Shown one piece after another: positions 48,697-57,617 of a DNA stretch of 64,000 nucleotides. Position 1 is the first letter of the stretch; each line of letters opens with the position of its first letter. Source of the DNA: an uncultured Chitinophaga sp. (GTDB lineage Bacteria > Bacteroidota > Bacteroidia > Cytophagales > Cyclobacteriaceae); NCBI GenBank assembly GCA_902168205.1, contig CABHOK010000004.1, forward strand, positions 1 to 64,000, written 5' to 3'. A program made the translations under genes and the position numbers. The notes beneath the pieces were generated by a model, which worked only from the letters and a program-made list of their open reading frames with translations, ran no database searches and was not told the origin of the DNA.

Positions 48697-49692
48697 TTAT
48701 AAACTCTCCATGTAAGCCTTAACCAACTCCAGCCCTTCGGCATGTACCACGGTTGTGCCGATAAAAGGCATCTCCAGTGTTTCCATTCTTTCAATAATTC
48801 TGCGCTTGTTGTCAGGTATATCAGTGTGGTTTAAATCGGTCTCATAGCTCAGATTCAAACCTCTGTCGGAAGCCATGCCCAGAGGATTGTGACAATGAGC
48901 GCATTGGATGTCCAGGTAAGCGCGTGTGCGTTGGGCTACGGTATATTTAGCCGCGTCTTGCCACGCGGGCAGTACAGAAATGGACGAAGGCTCGACTTCG
49001 TTTATGATACCTTCATTATATAAATGCGTAAGCTGATTGATTACGATACCATTTCGCAATACATCTTTATTGAGGTTTCGAAGTTTTGGCCCAATCGGAA
49101 ATATAGTATTGCTGTTATAATGACACGAAGTGCATTCGCGGTGCGAAGGAATACGATAGGCAATCACTTTACCTTCGCCTTTTGCATCGATCCAGTTAAC
49201 AGTCTTGTCCAATCCGGTAGTTATGAGGAAGGCATCGTCCTGACTTTCATTCCATATATAGGTAGCGACATTCCATCGCGCGTTTTCTTTTATTAACAAG
49301 CGTGTCTCGATAATTTTTCTGCCTTTTGTATGATCACGTTTGTCATTATAATAATAGAACGTTTTTACCAGTATGGTGCCCTCCGGAAAATCAGGCAACC
49401 CATCGTTGCGTGATATTAGTGTATGTCCTTCCGGAATTTTTATGAGACGTTGTTTTTCGGCATAGTCTGAAAATAGTTCTGTGCTGAGTTCGTATACTTT
49501 GAAATTATCCGTTGGTTCCAGGTCTGATAATTTTCCCTGAAAGATTGTATACTCGGATAATTTCGCATGTACTTCTGTAGCATTCTCGATACCGACAAGA
49601 CCATCGTCATTGCATGACCAACACAGTAGCGAAAGCATAATCAGTAAGAAAGAATTCGAACAGCCTTTGATTGTACTCCTTTCAATGCGCAT
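48697..49692 (-). CDS. SO_2930-family lipoprotein with two haem c motifs
   Basis: From the ATG at 49692 (an earlier start at 49713 is possible) the product of 331 residues has a lipoprotein signal (FLLIMLSLLCWSC) and two C-x-x-C-H haem sites: SHRECTSCHYNS and DIQCAHCHNPLG. The N-half (FKVYELSTELFSDYAEKQRL) belongs to a family of dihaem-like secreted proteins (SO_2930/HNE_0200 type) found in Bacteroidota and gamma-proteobacteria. Redox function is likely, partner unknown. It stands 10 bases before the barrel gene. Confidence 0.85.
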   Translation of the reverse strand: MRIERSTIKGCSNSFLLIMLSLLCWSCNDDGLVGIENATEVHAKLSEYTIFQGKLSDLEPTDNFKVYELSTELFSDYAEKQRLIKIPEGHTLISRNDGLPDFPEGTILVKTFYYYNDKRDHTKGRKIIETRLLIKENARWNVATYIWNESQDDAFLITTGLDKTVNWIDAKGEGKVIAYRIPSHRECTSCHYNSNTIFPIGPKLRNLNKDVLRNGIVINQLTHLYNEGIINEVEPSSISVLPAWQDAAKYTVAQRTRAYLDIQCAHCHNPLGMASDRGLNLSYETDLNHTDIPDNKRRIIERMETLEMPFIGTTVVHAEGLELVKAYMESL

Positions 49693-49961
49693 GTAATATC
49701 CGTGTTCGCCCATGATTTTGTTCTTCTGTTGCCTTGGCTAGATGACAACCCACATTTTCTTAACCCCTATAAGAATTGAAAATATGTGGCTGGGATTTTT
49801 TAAGATTTATGAGCACTTGGATGATGTCGGGTTCAAGTTTCTGAAAGCAGCGATAAACAAAGGGAAATAGCCGTTGAACCGTTTGGGGGCGGAGGCGGAA
49901 CTATGTGCTATAAGTTTGAAGCTGCTAGTGATGCTTCATGGTGAACTCATTTAAAAAATCA

Positions 49962-50735
49962 ATGATTATGAAAAGATTGATGTATTTATTTCTTGTAGCG
50001 GGTCTGGCGACTGCGTGTAGCAATGATGACTCCAATGCTAAACTGGAAATTCGGTTAACGGATGCCCCTGGCGATTATGAAGAAGTGAATATTGATATTC
50101 AGGAAGTAGAGATTCATGCTTCGTCTGGTGAACAAAACTCCGGCTGGCAAACTTTAGACATTAAGCCTGGTATATATAATGTGCTCGAGCTTACCAATGG
50201 ATTGGACACGCTGTTGGGTTCTATTGAATTACCAGCAGGGCGTGTATCGCAGATACGTTTGGTTCTTGGTGACGACAACAGTGTAAAGATTGATGGTGTT
50301 ACCAAACCTCTTGCAACTCCGAGCGCACAAATGTCAGGATTGAAACTTAATGTTCAGGCTGATTTGGTAGAAGGTGTTACGTATCGCATGACACTTGATT
50401 TCGATGCTGCTCGTTCCATCGTAAATGAAGGTAACGGAAGCTACAGTCTCAAACCGGTAATCCGCACGTTAAGCGAAGCAACAAGTGGTGCTATAAAAGG
50501 TACAGTTACTCCGCTTGAGGCAACGCCTGCAGTATTTGCTGTAGCAGCGAGTGGCGATACCGTTGCAACAGCCTATACCGATGTAACCGGTAAATTTTTA
50601 TTACGTGCTGTTGATGCTGGAACCTACACAGTGAAGTTCAGTCCTAAAACAGGTTACGAGTCAACAGTAAAAACAGGTGTTACAGTTTCCATTGGTTCGG
50701 TAACAGATCTGGGAGTGGTAAGTATCTCGCAATAA
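49962..50735 (+). CDS. DUF4382 lipoprotein with carboxypeptidase-regulatory-like domain
   Basis: From the ATG at 49962 (49968 is also possible) the product has a lipoprotein signal (YLFLVAGLATACSND), an N-terminal DUF4382 domain (LEIRLTDAPGDYEEVNIDIQ then EVEIHASSG) and a C-terminal CarboxypepD_reg-like fold (GAIKGTVTPLEATPAVFAVA, KFLLRAVDAGTYTVKFSPK). Such proteins sit at the envelope of Bacteroidota with unknown ligand. Its own terminator follows. Confidence 0.88.
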   Translation: MIMKRLMYLFLVAGLATACSNDDSNAKLEIRLTDAPGDYEEVNIDIQEVEIHASSGEQNSGWQTLDIKPGIYNVLELTNGLDTLLGSIELPAGRVSQIRLVLGDDNSVKIDGVTKPLATPSAQMSGLKLNVQADLVEGVTYRMTLDFDAARSIVNEGNGSYSLKPVIRTLSEATSGAIKGTVTPLEATPAVFAVAASGDTVATAYTDVTGKFLLRAVDAGTYTVKFSPKTGYESTVKTGVTVSIGSVTDLGVVSISQ

Positions 50736-50794
50736 ACCCTGGGGTGGTTTTCAGGTTTTAAGTTAAACATTGGCGGATACTGTTTTCGATGAAG

Positions 50795-50827
50795 AGCCTG
50801 CAAGTCTTTTTGACGAGCAGGCTTTTT
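50795..50827 (+). terminator. Terminator of the DUF4382 gene
   Basis: AGCCTGC / GCAGGCT stem with an inner TC/GA pair and a T-rich loop, followed by TTTTTC, 60 bases past the stop. Confidence 0.75.
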
Positions 50828-50877
50828 CATTCAATATTTTCAATATTGAAATTATTATCTTGTGCTTCTTATAGCAT

Positions 50878-51378
50878 ATGAATCGATTTCTTTTGACGGT
50901 TATTGTTTTGTTACTGTTGTTGGCATGCATCAGTTTATTTTTCCCTTTCGTTGTGGAGACCGGGGTATGGATCACCGTAGCAGAAATTATGTGCATGATG
51001 GTGATGCTGATTAATGGAATGTTTAAGAAATCAGTTTTCTATAAATTTTTTACAGCTTCAATTTTTGTTTTCATACTTGGAGTCTTGTTTAAGATCCTGC
51101 ATTTGACAGGTGCTGATCAATTAATGGCATTACCATATTTTTTTATACCGCTTGCGTACACGTTGTATTTTATTCGTAAGAAGTCAGAAGATCATTTGAG
51201 TATAATGAAGTTGCTGGCTGTACTCTTCTTTTTTATACCAGTACCGCTCAGTGATTTTGCACTGATTTCCGATGATGTAGCAGACATATTATTCCCGGTT
51301 GGCCATATTATATTTTGGTTGGCGTTTGCTGATTTTATTGTTGTTGGTTTTAGAGGACGAACCTTATTCAGTCGCTAA
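50878..51378 (+). CDS. Polytopic membrane protein, GldL-like region
   Basis: The 166-residue protein has about five membrane helices. The middle part, FKILHLTGADQLMALPYFFI, recalls the K-I-L/M-H-x-x-G-A-x-x-x-M helix pair of GldL/PorL-related membrane proteins, without the long cytoplasmic tail of GldL. No function can be assigned; it is not next to other gliding genes. It starts ATG after the terminator of the DUF4382 gene and precedes the SWIM operon by 95 bases. Confidence 0.65.
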   Translation: MNRFLLTVIVLLLLLACISLFFPFVVETGVWITVAEIMCMMVMLINGMFKKSVFYKFFTASIFVFILGVLFKILHLTGADQLMALPYFFIPLAYTLYFIRKKSEDHLSIMKLLAVLFFFIPVPLSDFALISDDVADILFPVGHIIFWLAFADFIVVGFRGRTLFSR

Positions 51379-51472
51379 AATTTAATTTACATCAGCGATA
51401 TAATTCAGGCCTTGTCTGCCACGACTAAATACATTTTTTAAGTATACTTGCCAGACCGACCTGTTTATTGCA

Positions 51473-52789
51473 ATGAATTTCTCTGAAGAACAAATTCTGG
51501 CGATGGCTCCTGATGATTCCTCAAAAAAATCAGGAAAAGAATTAGCCAATCCTTCCAAGTGGGTAAAGCGCGAATGGAGTGACCGCGCGTTGTGGGGCGA
51601 ATGCCAGGGAAGTGGTAAGCTTCCGTATCAAACACAAATTGATCTTGGCAACATTGCTTTCAAGTGCTCCTGCCCCAGTCGCAAGTTTCCATGCAAGCAT
51701 GGACTTGGATTGCTGCTGCTGTATGCGCGCGATAAAAAATTGTTTAATCAGGCTGCCGAACCCGACTGGGTAACGGGATGGCTGGATAAACGAAACGAAC
51801 GCGAAGAGAAAAAGACAGAGAAGCAGGAGAAGGAAAAAGAAAAGAAGGCCGATCCTGTGGCACAAGCCAAACGACAGGAGAACCGGATGAAACGTGTGGA
51901 AGATGGTATGGCGGATCTGCGACTCTGGATTGGCGATATTATACGCAACGGCCTGATAAATATACCCGGTAAAGACCCATCGTACTTTGAGACAATGGCA
52001 AGGCGAATGGTTGATGCGCAGGCCACCGGACTCGCTGCGATGGTGCGATCGCTTCGCGATACATCGTTCTACCAGGATGGATGGCAGACACCATTCCTCG
52101 ATCAATTGATTCGTATATACCTCGTACTCGAAGGATTTACCCGGTTCGATTCTTTGTCAGTTGAATTACAGGAAGAATTGAAATCACTGATTGGCTTTAC
52201 GCAAAACCAGGACGAACTAAAGAATGAGACAGGTGTTCGCGATGAATGGTTTGTGCTGGCGAAACGGACTGATAAAGAAGATAATCTTACCACCGAGCGT
52301 AACTGGCTATATGGAGTACGCTCGAAAAAATATGCACTCATCCTTCAGTTTTATGTTAAAGGACAGTTGCCGGCTATAAATCTTTTACCCGGTTCATGCA
52401 TCGATGCTGAAGTGGTATACTATAAAGGTGTAAATCCGCAACGCGCGCTTATCAAACAGCAGTATAGCGTTACTGCAAAATCGGATATTCATGGTTTCCG
52501 CCACTGGAGTGATGCACTTGCATCGGCAGCTGATGCGTATGCTATAAATCCGTGGATATATACCACGCCCGTGGTGGTTGAAAATGTTGTTCCCTATAAA
52601 GTGTCCAATCAATGGATATTGAAAGATGAACAGGGTAATGGCGTAACCATCAGCCGTAATTTTGCACAGCTGTGGAAACTGATGTCCGTAAGCGGAGGGA
52701 AGCCCGTGCGGTTATTTGCATTGGGTCGTGAACATAGTTTTGAACCAATGGGTGTATGGGTAGATAATCAATATATACTGCTGGCATGA
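51473..52789 (+). CDS. SWIM zinc-finger protein, first gene of the MoxR-VWA-DUF5682 operon
   Basis: The 438-residue product has an N-terminal SWIM finger: IAFKCSCPSRKFPCKHGLGL, with C-x-C and C-x-H (residues about 65-78), a motif used for DNA or protein binding. A charged coiled coil (REEKKTEKQEKEKEKKADPV) and a helical C-domain follow (YFETMARRMVDAQATGLAAM, GVRSKKYALILQFYVKGQLP). The last four bases (ATGA) overlap the DUF5691 gene. In the same arrangement elsewhere, SWIM proteins head MoxR-VWA operons. They may recruit the complex to a target; this is inference. Confidence 0.85.
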   Translation: MNFSEEQILAMAPDDSSKKSGKELANPSKWVKREWSDRALWGECQGSGKLPYQTQIDLGNIAFKCSCPSRKFPCKHGLGLLLLYARDKKLFNQAAEPDWVTGWLDKRNEREEKKTEKQEKEKEKKADPVAQAKRQENRMKRVEDGMADLRLWIGDIIRNGLINIPGKDPSYFETMARRMVDAQATGLAAMVRSLRDTSFYQDGWQTPFLDQLIRIYLVLEGFTRFDSLSVELQEELKSLIGFTQNQDELKNETGVRDEWFVLAKRTDKEDNLTTERNWLYGVRSKKYALILQFYVKGQLPAINLLPGSCIDAEVVYYKGVNPQRALIKQQYSVTAKSDIHGFRHWSDALASAADAYAINPWIYTTPVVVENVVPYKVSNQWILKDEQGNGVTISRNFAQLWKLMSVSGGKPVRLFALGREHSFEPMGVWVDNQYILLA

Positions 52790-54279
52790 AATCGTGGGAA
52801 GATATAGTCAATAAAGCATTGCTCGGAAGTGAAAAGGCATCACTTCGTGTAGCTGATATTCCTGCTTCGATCGCGCAGGAATATGATCTCGTGGCATCCG
52901 GTAATCATGAAGAAGATTTTCTTCGATTCACCTCACTTGTATACCAATTCAGACAAGGCGGAGCACACCCGTTGGATTTCAATGCGGTTAAGTCTGTTGA
53001 AGCGGCAGTTGAGACAAAGCAGTATTGCTCAACGCAGGCCAACGACACGCTGAAGATTATACTGGACGAAGAGTTGCCACAACTTTTGTATTTGTGGTTA
53101 CAGACTTGTGCGTCCAGACAGGAGGTTGTGTCTCCGGAAATGATACCGGCACTGCTGGATATAGCACTGCGTAAAAAAGAATTGCGCAAGGTGATTGTGG
53201 AGGTGACTGGTAATCGCGGACTGTGGCTGGCGACTATAAACCCGCCATGGAATTTTAGTTTGCCTGCGGAGGATGCGAAAACTGTATGGGACACCGGCAC
53301 ACCCGAGCAACGAAAAGAAGTGTTGCGAGAACTTCGTATAGCGAATCCGGAGGAAGGACGAAATATACTTGAATCAACCTGGACAACGGAAGGTGCCAAT
53401 GAAAAAGTATCTTTCCTGGATATACTCAAGATCAATCTGTCAAAGAGTGATTTGCCGTGGTTGGAGAGTTTAAAAGAAAAAGGTCAGAAGGTAAACAACG
53501 CCATTCTTGAATTGCTGAAATTGATACCAGAGTCTGCTGTTGTTCAGAACTATAGAAATATACTTTCGGAAGCTGTAAGCATTAAAACCGGCAAGGCGCT
53601 ACTCGGTATGATCAATAAGACAATGCTTCAGGTAGATGAATCGGTAGCTGTTCCCGATGCTGTTTTTAAAACAGGTATTGAAAAACTCAGCAGCGATAAA
53701 AACGTAACCGACAGTAAATATATTCTGGCCCAGCTTATATCCGCTGTGCCGCCATCGTTCTGGAATCAGCACCTGTCTCATTCGACTCCGGAAATTATAG
53801 AGTTGGTTCAGAAAGAAAAGAATACGGCCTTCTATCTTCCGGCTATAGCCATGGCTGCCATTCGGTTCAAGGATCAGGAATGGATAAAGTATATATTGGA
53901 CAAGGCTGATCGCGATATAATTCGAAGTTCTGTGGTATCAATGATTGGTGCATTACCGGCAGTCGATCGCGATCGTTATGCGCTGAAATTCCTCAAGGAT
54001 AGTCCCCATGATATCATTGGTTTGATGGCCAACAGTGATGTGGAATGGAGTATGGAATTAGCGAAAGCTATACTCGCACAAACGGCCCATGAAGTATATT
54101 CCTACAATCGCACGTTCTATCGCCCGGTAATGGCGTTGATTCCGGTTGGTATATTGGATATACTCGATTCCTTTATTCCCAACGATGAAAATAAAAAAGT
54201 GTACTGGAAGAGCCAGAGTGATGAGCTCGCCAGACTACTAACGATTAAACTACAAACCCTGCAATCCTTTAACGCATGA
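52786..54279 (+). CDS. DUF5691 helical-repeat protein
   Basis: The 497-residue product is rich in helices, with repeats of about 40 residues (LLGSEKASLRVADIPASI, YLWLQTCASRQEVVSPEMIP, ALLDIALRKKELRKVIVEVT, EAKTVWDTGTPEQRKEVLRE-like segment, KFLKDSPHDIIGLMANSDVE), a HEAT/ARM-like solenoid. This matches the DUF5691 family seen in such operons. It probably serves as an adaptor or substrate-binding protein. It overlaps both neighbours by ATGA. Confidence 0.8.
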   Translation: MKSWEDIVNKALLGSEKASLRVADIPASIAQEYDLVASGNHEEDFLRFTSLVYQFRQGGAHPLDFNAVKSVEAAVETKQYCSTQANDTLKIILDEELPQLLYLWLQTCASRQEVVSPEMIPALLDIALRKKELRKVIVEVTGNRGLWLATINPPWNFSLPAEDAKTVWDTGTPEQRKEVLRELRIANPEEGRNILESTWTTEGANEKVSFLDILKINLSKSDLPWLESLKEKGQKVNNAILELLKLIPESAVVQNYRNILSEAVSIKTGKALLGMINKTMLQVDESVAVPDAVFKTGIEKLSSDKNVTDSKYILAQLISAVPPSFWNQHLSHSTPEIIELVQKEKNTAFYLPAIAMAAIRFKDQEWIKYILDKADRDIIRSSVVSMIGALPAVDRDRYALKFLKDSPHDIIGLMANSDVEWSMELAKAILAQTAHEVYSYNRTFYRPVMALIPVGILDILDSFIPNDENKKVYWKSQSDELARLLTIKLQTLQSFNA

Positions 54280-55358
54280 GTACATTATTAAGACAACACG
54301 CTGAACAGTTATTTGCCCACGAGCTGGACGAACTGCGAAAAGCAGACACTGAAAAACGTCCGCCTAACTGGAGTTTATCACCGCAGGCTGTAGTAACCTA
54401 TATTTTAGGCGGCAAGCTTAAGAATGGTTTTGAGGTAACTCCGAAATATATAGGCAATCGAAGGCTTATTGAGATTGCTGTGGCTACACTCACAACCGAT
54501 CGCGCATTGCTGCTATATGGTTTACCAGGTACCGCAAAGTCGTGGGTGTCTGAACATCTCGCGGCTGCTATATCCGGCAATTCTACACTCATCGTACAAG
54601 GTACAGCAGGAACCGGTGAAGAAGCGATACGCTACGGCTGGAATTATGCGCGTCTGTTGGCAGAAGGTCCATCTGAAAAAGCTTTAGTGGAGACACCGGT
54701 TATGCAGGCAATGCGCGATGGTAAAATTGCCCGCATTGAAGAACTGACACGTATAGGTTCGGATGTGCAGGATACACTGATTACTATACTTTCCGAAAAG
54801 ACGATGCCGATACCAGAGTTGAACACCGAAGTACAGGCAGTAAAAGGCTTTAATGTAATAGCTACTGCAAACAACCGCGATAAAGGTGTTAACGAATTGT
54901 CAGGTGCGTTGAAGCGAAGATTCAATACGGTCATCCTTCCATTGCCTGATAACATGGACGAGGAGATTGATATTGTTCGCAGACGCGTACAGAGCTTCGA
55001 GAAAATTATGGAGCTTCCTGCAGAGCCACCGGCTGTAGCCGAGATCAAACGCATCGTTACTATTTTCAGAGAGCTTCGTTCCGGTGTAACGCTGGATGGT
55101 AAAACAAAGATCAAAGTTCCGTCTGGTACACTCAGCACAGCGGAAGCTATATCTGTAGTAAACAGCGGTATGGCTATGGCTGCATATTTTGGTGATGGCT
55201 CTTTGACAGCAGCCGATCTTGCAGCCGGTATCATAGGGGCAGTGGTGAAAGATCCGGTGCAGGATAAAATTGTGTGGCAGGAATACCTGGAGACGGTAGT
55301 TAAGCCACGCGATGAGTGGAGAGATATATACAGAGCTTGTCGCGATCTGGGTATATGA
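54276..55358 (+). CDS. MoxR-type AAA+ ATPase
   Basis: The 360-residue product has Walker A LLYGLPGTAKSWVSEHL (residues about 80-95), a Walker B-like segment KIARIEELTR, where the usual D-E reads E-E, sensor 1 VIATANNRDKGVNELSGALK and the Arg finger in KRRFN, followed by a lid domain. MoxR ATPases remodel protein complexes together with VWA proteins. The E-E change may be a family feature or reduce hydrolysis. It overlaps its neighbours by ATGA on both sides. Confidence 0.9.
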   Translation: MSTLLRQHAEQLFAHELDELRKADTEKRPPNWSLSPQAVVTYILGGKLKNGFEVTPKYIGNRRLIEIAVATLTTDRALLLYGLPGTAKSWVSEHLAAAISGNSTLIVQGTAGTGEEAIRYGWNYARLLAEGPSEKALVETPVMQAMRDGKIARIEELTRIGSDVQDTLITILSEKTMPIPELNTEVQAVKGFNVIATANNRDKGVNELSGALKRRFNTVILPLPDNMDEEIDIVRRRVQSFEKIMELPAEPPAVAEIKRIVTIFRELRSGVTLDGKTKIKVPSGTLSTAEAISVVNSGMAMAAYFGDGSLTAADLAAGIIGAVVKDPVQDKIVWQEYLETVVKPRDEWRDIYRACRDLGI

Positions 55359-57607
55359 GTGTTCATGTTCTGGGCATACGACATCACGGTCCGGGTTCGG
55401 CCAGAAATGTAAAAGCATTCCTGGAGAAAACGCAGCCGGATATTATACTGGTGGAAGGTCCGCCGGAAGGAGATGAGTTGTTGCGCTGGTCCGCGCATAG
55501 TGGATTCAAACCACCTATAGCGATACTGGCCTATATACCGGATCAGCCGCATCGCGCAGTATTCTATCCCTTTGCTGAGTTCTCGCCAGAGTGGCAGGCG
55601 ATATATTTCGGTGCCAGGAAAAATATACCGGTCCGCTTTATGGACCTTCCGCTTGTGCACAGCTTTGCGCTCGAGAAGAAAGAAAAGCCTGCAGAGGATA
55701 CTATATCCAGTAATGCATTTCGTCATGCAGAAGTTACTCCGGAAGTATACCAGGACCCGCTTCGCCACCTGGCAGAAGCTGCAGGTTTTAATGATGGTGA
55801 ACGCTGGTGGGAGTATATGTTTGAGCATCGCAGGGACGATGAGGGTGTATTTGATGCTGTACAGGAGGCTATGCAAACGCTTCGTACTGAACTACCGCAG
55901 AAAGATGACTATGTAGAAAAGCTTCGCGAAGCCTATATGCGCAAAACCATCCGACAGGCAGAGAAAGATGGTTATCAGAATATAGTCGTCATCTGCGGAG
56001 CATGGCACGCACCGGCATTGGTAAATATGCCGAAGCAAAAGGACGACAATGATCTTCTGAAAGGACTGCCCAAAGTAAAAGTAGAAACCACGTGGATACC
56101 GTGGACGTATAATCGCCTCACATACACCAGCGGTTATGGTGCCGGTATAAAGTCTCCCGGCTGGTATGAGCACGTATGGCATTACCCCAACGATGATGGT
56201 ACACGCTGGATGGCAAAGGTTGCCAAGCTGTTTCGCTCGAGGGATATGGATACTTCGACAGCTCATATCATCGAAGCGGTGCGTCTGGCAGAGGCACTTG
56301 CCGCCTTGCGAAATCTCAGCAAAGCGCGCCTCGAAGAACTGAACGAAGCAACACTTGCTGTACTCTGTAATGGTGACGAAATATTGCTGCAGTTAATACG
56401 CGAGCAGCTAATTGTAAGTGATACGATCGGACAAGTTCCGCATGAAGTACCCAAGCCTCCGTTGTTGCAGGATGTAGAGAAAACACAAAAGCGCCTGCGC
56501 ACGCCGGCAGAAGCTGGCATCAAAGAACTTACACTCGATCTTCGTGAAGACACACAGTTACAACGAAGTATATTTCTCCATCGGTTGTTGCTGATTGATG
56601 TGCCGTGGGCACACATCATGCAGGTGCGAAGTAAAGGAACGTTCAAAGAGCAATGGCAACTGAAATGGGAGCCGGAGTATTCCATCCGCATTATTGAAAA
56701 AGGTAATTGGGGAAATACACTCGAAGAGGCGTCTGCTAATTATGTAGCAGCACAAGCGAAAGATGCTCCGGGTTTGCAGGCGGTGTGTGCATTGCTCGAA
56801 AAAGTTATACCGTCTGACCTTCCAAAAGCTGTTCAAGCGTTGATCACACAGATCAATAACCTGGCAGCGGCTACTAATGATGTTGTTCAGTTACTGGAAG
56901 CGTTACCTGCATTAGTGTCGGTGTCGCGCTATGGTAATGTGCGTCAGACAGACGAAACGATGGTGCTGGGTATTGTTAACTCCATGATCGCGCGTGTGTT
57001 TGTGAGCCTGCCTGCTACTTGTGTAGGTATAGATGAAGAGGCCGGTTCAAAAATGACAGAGCATATATATCAGCTGAATGAATCGATCATCTTGTTAAAT
57101 CAACAGGATCAGCGCAGCGAATGGTATACTACGTTGCGCACGATCTGCAATCACCCTAACACAGCGCCTATTGTGAGTGGATATAGCACACGTATACTCT
57201 GCGATGCAAAGATTGTGGAGGGTGAAGAACTTGCTAATCGCTTTCACTTTGCTTTATCACGCACAGCCAATACATCGGAAGCCGCCTCATGGCTGGAGGG
57301 TTTTCTGAAAGGCAGCGGTACCATTCTGATTATTGACAACCGACTTTGGACATTGGTAGATCAATGGGTGAAGAGTTTAAGTGAGGCTGATTTTATAGCA
57401 TTGCTTCCGTTAATGCGCAGAACATTTTCTCAGTTTTCACATGCAGAGAGAAGAAAGATCGGAGAGAAGGCAAAGAAAGGCATAACCGATCCAACGGCTA
57501 CCGCGCTGGCACCTGCAGAAGATATAGCGGATGTAGCACGGGCTATGAGAGGTATACCGGTGATAGCACAACTGCTGGGTATAAATAAAAAAGGAACAGA
57601 TCAATAA
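55355..57607 (+). CDS. DUF5682 protein, TraB/ChaN/EreA-like fold suspected
   Basis: The 750-residue product starts VHVLGIRHHGPGSARNVKAF then LEKTQPDIILVEGPPEGDEL, and later reads YQNIVVICGAWHAPALVNMP (about residue 213). H-H-G-P-G-S-A, V-E-G-P-P and G-A-W-H-A recall TraB (G-T-x-H), ChaN and EreA-type proteins, in which paired His and Glu form a catalytic or metal site. The C-terminal 400 residues are helical. The start at 55355 (ATGA overlap) fits the translational coupling of the operon better than 55316. Function unknown; a hydrolase is plausible. Confidence 0.85.
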   Translation: MSVHVLGIRHHGPGSARNVKAFLEKTQPDIILVEGPPEGDELLRWSAHSGFKPPIAILAYIPDQPHRAVFYPFAEFSPEWQAIYFGARKNIPVRFMDLPLVHSFALEKKEKPAEDTISSNAFRHAEVTPEVYQDPLRHLAEAAGFNDGERWWEYMFEHRRDDEGVFDAVQEAMQTLRTELPQKDDYVEKLREAYMRKTIRQAEKDGYQNIVVICGAWHAPALVNMPKQKDDNDLLKGLPKVKVETTWIPWTYNRLTYTSGYGAGIKSPGWYEHVWHYPNDDGTRWMAKVAKLFRSRDMDTSTAHIIEAVRLAEALAALRNLSKARLEELNEATLAVLCNGDEILLQLIREQLIVSDTIGQVPHEVPKPPLLQDVEKTQKRLRTPAEAGIKELTLDLREDTQLQRSIFLHRLLLIDVPWAHIMQVRSKGTFKEQWQLKWEPEYSIRIIEKGNWGNTLEEASANYVAAQAKDAPGLQAVCALLEKVIPSDLPKAVQALITQINNLAAATNDVVQLLEALPALVSVSRYGNVRQTDETMVLGIVNSMIARVFVSLPATCVGIDEEAGSKMTEHIYQLNESIILLNQQDQRSEWYTTLRTICNHPNTAPIVSGYSTRILCDAKIVEGEELANRFHFALSRTANTSEAASWLEGFLKGSGTILIIDNRLWTLVDQWVKSLSEADFIALLPLMRRTFSQFSHAERRKIGEKAKKGITDPTATALAPAEDIADVARAMRGIPVIAQLLGINKKGTDQ

Positions 57608-57617
57608 AGTATATTTC

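Noticed and set aside
54644-55876. Long open frame of about 410 codons on the minus strand
   Set aside because: It lies wholly opposite the MoxR and DUF5682 genes, which have clear domains; its translation is low-complexity and Ser/Arg-rich, as expected for an antisense shadow.
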